This document shows positions 61,466-64,000 of a stretch of DNA of 64,000 bases, piece by piece. Both the position numbers and the translations under genes were made by a program. Source of the stretch: Ananas comosus (Eukaryota > Streptophyta > Magnoliopsida > Poales > Bromeliaceae); assembly GCF_001540865.1 (NCBI RefSeq), contig NC_033631.1, positions 2,483,935 to 2,547,934 of the forward strand, written 5' to 3'. Positions within the stretch are counted from its first letter, which is position 1, and the number at the start of each line of letters is the position of its first letter. The notes beneath the pieces were generated by a model that worked only from the letters and a program-made list of their open reading frames with translations, did not search any database and had not been told where the DNA came from.

Positions 61466-63764
61466 TGTCACGCCCCACGACCGCCAATTTGGTCGGTTCG
61501 GGCACGTCCATAGACACCGAACGAACAGAACCTCCCTTATCCGCCCAAGGCTCCATACAACAACAACATGTATAATAAATTCCCCCAAGAAGAACTTATA
61601 TTATACATGGCTTGCACTAGGGCAAGAAACAACATAAGTGAAAGTAAACTAACTAGTCATTGTATCTTGCAACTTCAAACAAAATACAAAGTTTAATATA
61701 TACATTAATTTCCAAATTTACATCACATGTCCTTCAAGTACATACATCATTGCCTTTACATAGTCTAGTTCATCAAGTACAAAAGATGAAACCAAAAGGG
61801 TACACAGCTATACTCAAAGGAGGCCCACTATCCAGGGCGCGATGCCCTTGCCACGATTCTCGACCGCCCCGCTCGCGCTAGGATTTGCAAGGTTGGTGGT
61901 GTGAGAACTAATAAAAGTTTTCAGTGAGTTCGGATGCCGACCTCGCTAACTTACCCACTAGGTCTACTTAAGCATATGTAGGAAAGGAAATAGATAGCAA
62001 ACCAGACTAATACTACTACAATACTTGTACAAAACTGAATAGAGATAATATACTCATGATGCATGCATGCTCTTTTACCTTTACCCAATCCGCTTGGTTA
62101 ACCATTTGGTTAAACCTAACTCACCAAACCAAATCTCTTTTGTTGGGGAGAATACCACTACGACCGTCTGCTAGGGAGAATTCCGCTACCACCCAGTTGA
62201 TGACACTCTGGAGCTCACCGCTTGAGGTGAAGCAACCACCCTCAAGCATTCAAACTACCTATGAGTATAATCCAATCCTCACTTGGAGGATACCATGCCA
62301 CAACCTTTACAAAGTTCTCTTTGTTTAGCATTTCCAATTCTAGATGCTAACTAATTCGTCTAGTTATAATGCCACCTTGTTTACTATTGTCATGGCCTAA
62401 CACAAGTGCTAACCGATCCATCTAGTCACAATGTCACTTTGTGTACTATTGATATAGTCCAGTACTTTGTTCATACATTCATAGGGTTTCTATGTCATGA
62501 TCCTTTTTCATTCCATATGTTTTCTACATTGGAAGTATACAAGCTTACTCACATTTTAGCCACATGATAGCATTACCCCACAATGCATGAATTCACTATA
62601 CATATACATGTATGCTCAAGAACGTGACAAAGACATAATAGGTCATTCGAAGACTTTGGATAGCACCACCCACCTTGTAGTGATGCCGGAGAACGAGAAA
62701 CCAATTCCCGCGATTTATAGACGTCCGCCTTCTCTCGACCCACGACAAACGAAGCCAAAATGAGAATTTTCCTCAATAGCTCGACGTAGGCTCGTTGGAA
62801 CTTCGATCCGAGCCTCCCAACGCGTCGGTTCACACTTCAATTATGACTACAAGAGATCAAACCCATGTTAGATCTCTCATTTCACAAAATCCCATTTCTA
62901 ACTCTAGGGTTCATACATTATCCCCCAAAACACAACCTTTCTAGGATTTCATAGCATATAACAAGCTCTAGAAATTCAAGAAACTTGAAAACCAACAAAT
63001 TATGGAATTTAAACCAAACCCTAACCAAGAGATATAAGAAACCTACCTTAGGTTCTTGCTCCACAAAATTCCCCTTGACCAAGAGCTTCTTCTCCACCAA
63101 AACCCCCCAATTTCCATCTTGAAATTTCCTTCAATCTTCACCTTGGAGGAAGGCTTCTAGAGAGAAAAGGAGAAGAAGGTGAGGAAGAGGAAGAACCGAA
63201 GCATTCTCTGCATGGGAAGTATAGGTGTAGAGTTGGGGTATTGATATAGGCCTCAACAATTGTAAATAAGCCCCCCTAAGAACTGACTCTCAACCTTCAC
63301 ATTTTAGTCCCTCGCAGACTGGGTACCCGTACTAGGGTTGGAGTACCGGTACGCGAAGCTCCTAGTACCGGTACCATACACACTGTACCGGTACCAGCCT
63401 TCCAATCTGAAGGCTACGCAATCTTTGTTCACAACACAGTACCAGTACACGATTCCAGTACCGGTACACAGCCTCTCATAGTCCGGATCCCGAGAGCTGT
63501 GTCAACACACCGTAATTGGGTACCGGTACTGTATTGCTCTGGTACCGGTACTCAATGCCACTTCTGCACTTTGACAGCAGCAGTGTTCCGGGGTCCATTT
63601 TCGCGCTGGGTTTGCACCGAAAACACTTAAACAACCTCGAAACTCACTTCTAGCCATCCCCACACCTCCAAAGCAACTCGGGGACGACCCATATCAAGCT
63701 CGTGCCTCACTTTGATCAACTCGATCAAAGTTAGCATCGTAACTCGGAAATTTGGTATATTACA
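61466..63764 (-). mobile_element. Solo LTR, family A relative, splitting an exon
   Basis: 2299 bp with the perfect 5-bp duplication AGGAG (61461-61465 and 63765-63769). In sense it starts TGTAATATACCAAATTTCC and ends GGTCGTGGGGCGTGACA. Its U3-like part (63330-63555) has about six GTACCGGTAC decamers, as in copy 1 at a similar distance from the 5' end. No internal element remains. Removing it with one AGGAG would join GCATTGCCCG-AGGAG to CCCGTGGGCACGG in an open frame. Confidence 0.88.
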
Positions 63765-63891
63765 AGGAGCCCGTGGGCACGGCATATAGCGTCCTCGACA
63801 ACGACCTCGCCTACTACGTCCGCTCCAACCTCAAGCCCCACAGGCGCGCCGCCCTCGCCCTCACTGTCAACGTCGGGGGAGTCGAATTCTA
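63765..63891 (+). CDS. 3'-terminal coding fragment of an unrecognised gene, split by a solo LTR
   Basis: After the LTR the frame reads PVGTAYSVLDNDLAYYVRSN, LKPHRRAALALTVNVGGVEF, then TAA at 63889-63891. It is GC-rich in third positions, unlike the surroundings, and looks like genuine coding sequence. Before the LTR, 61451-61465 (GCATTGCCCGAGGAG) continues the same frame as ALPEE after a TTCTATTTTCTAAG acceptor-like tract. I do not recognise the protein family. No other exon of it is visible upstream, so it may be a captured or relocated gene end rather than a full gene. Confidence 0.5.
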
Positions 63892-64000
63892 ACCCTAGCC
63901 CCCAACCCTTCTCCCTCGATCTCGACCACTTAAATTTGTAATGTATAGTTATGCAAAGGGTGTGTATCCCTCTCCTCTAATGGCTTCGGAGGAGGAGAAA

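Overview
This window is nuclear DNA of a flowering plant: AT-rich intergenic sequence, multi-exon GT-AG introns, and plant families of Ty1/copia, Ty3/gypsy, TRIM, MULE, hAT, LINE and SINE elements. The single clear host gene is a plant CDC6. I lean towards a monocot, but the sequence does not fix the species.

Layout. 1-6.2 kb: a 36-bp tandem repeat, foldback elements, a 2.0-kb solo LTR (2602-4623) and the 3' end of a LINE. 6.26-16.98 kb: a 10.7-kb Mutator-like element (MULE-A) built as a near-complete palindrome with one decayed transposase gene per arm. 17.5-45.7 kb: CDC6 on the minus strand. I could trace 16 exons that join in frame to 487 codons plus stop. Its intron 10 holds a decayed copia element (19.5-27.7 kb) that itself hosts a hAT, a solo-LTR-like insertion, a TRIM and a hairpin-bearing insertion. 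Its intron 9 holds a copia element (outer, 28.97-42.81 kb) with a younger copia element (inner, 31.66-38.51 kb) nested in it. 47.26-49.36 kb: a second palindromic MULE (MULE-B) with a perfect 9-bp target duplication. 49.97-51.97 kb: a second solo LTR. 54.9-57.6 kb: an inverted duplication of a gypsy integrase-LTR end. 58-64 kb: LTR debris, microsatellites, a third solo LTR (61466-63764), and the last coding piece of an unrecognised gene that this LTR splits.

The most interesting signal is in the two nested copia elements. Neither has the usual initiator-tRNA-Met primer-binding site. In each, the 16 nt directly after the 5' LTR can pair (counting G:U) with a segment inside the element's own LTR. 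The two segments differ between the elements, yet each matches its own PBS, and both are followed by CAGTGC. This looks like Tf1-style self-priming in a plant copia lineage. The outer element's damaged right LTR also breaks exactly where the predicted primer cut would lie.

A second theme is inverted duplication: MULE-A, MULE-B, the gypsy end and the outer copia terminus are all inverted structures. CDC6 is transcribed towards MULE-A, so read-through could make a long hairpin RNA, comparable to Mu killer of maize.
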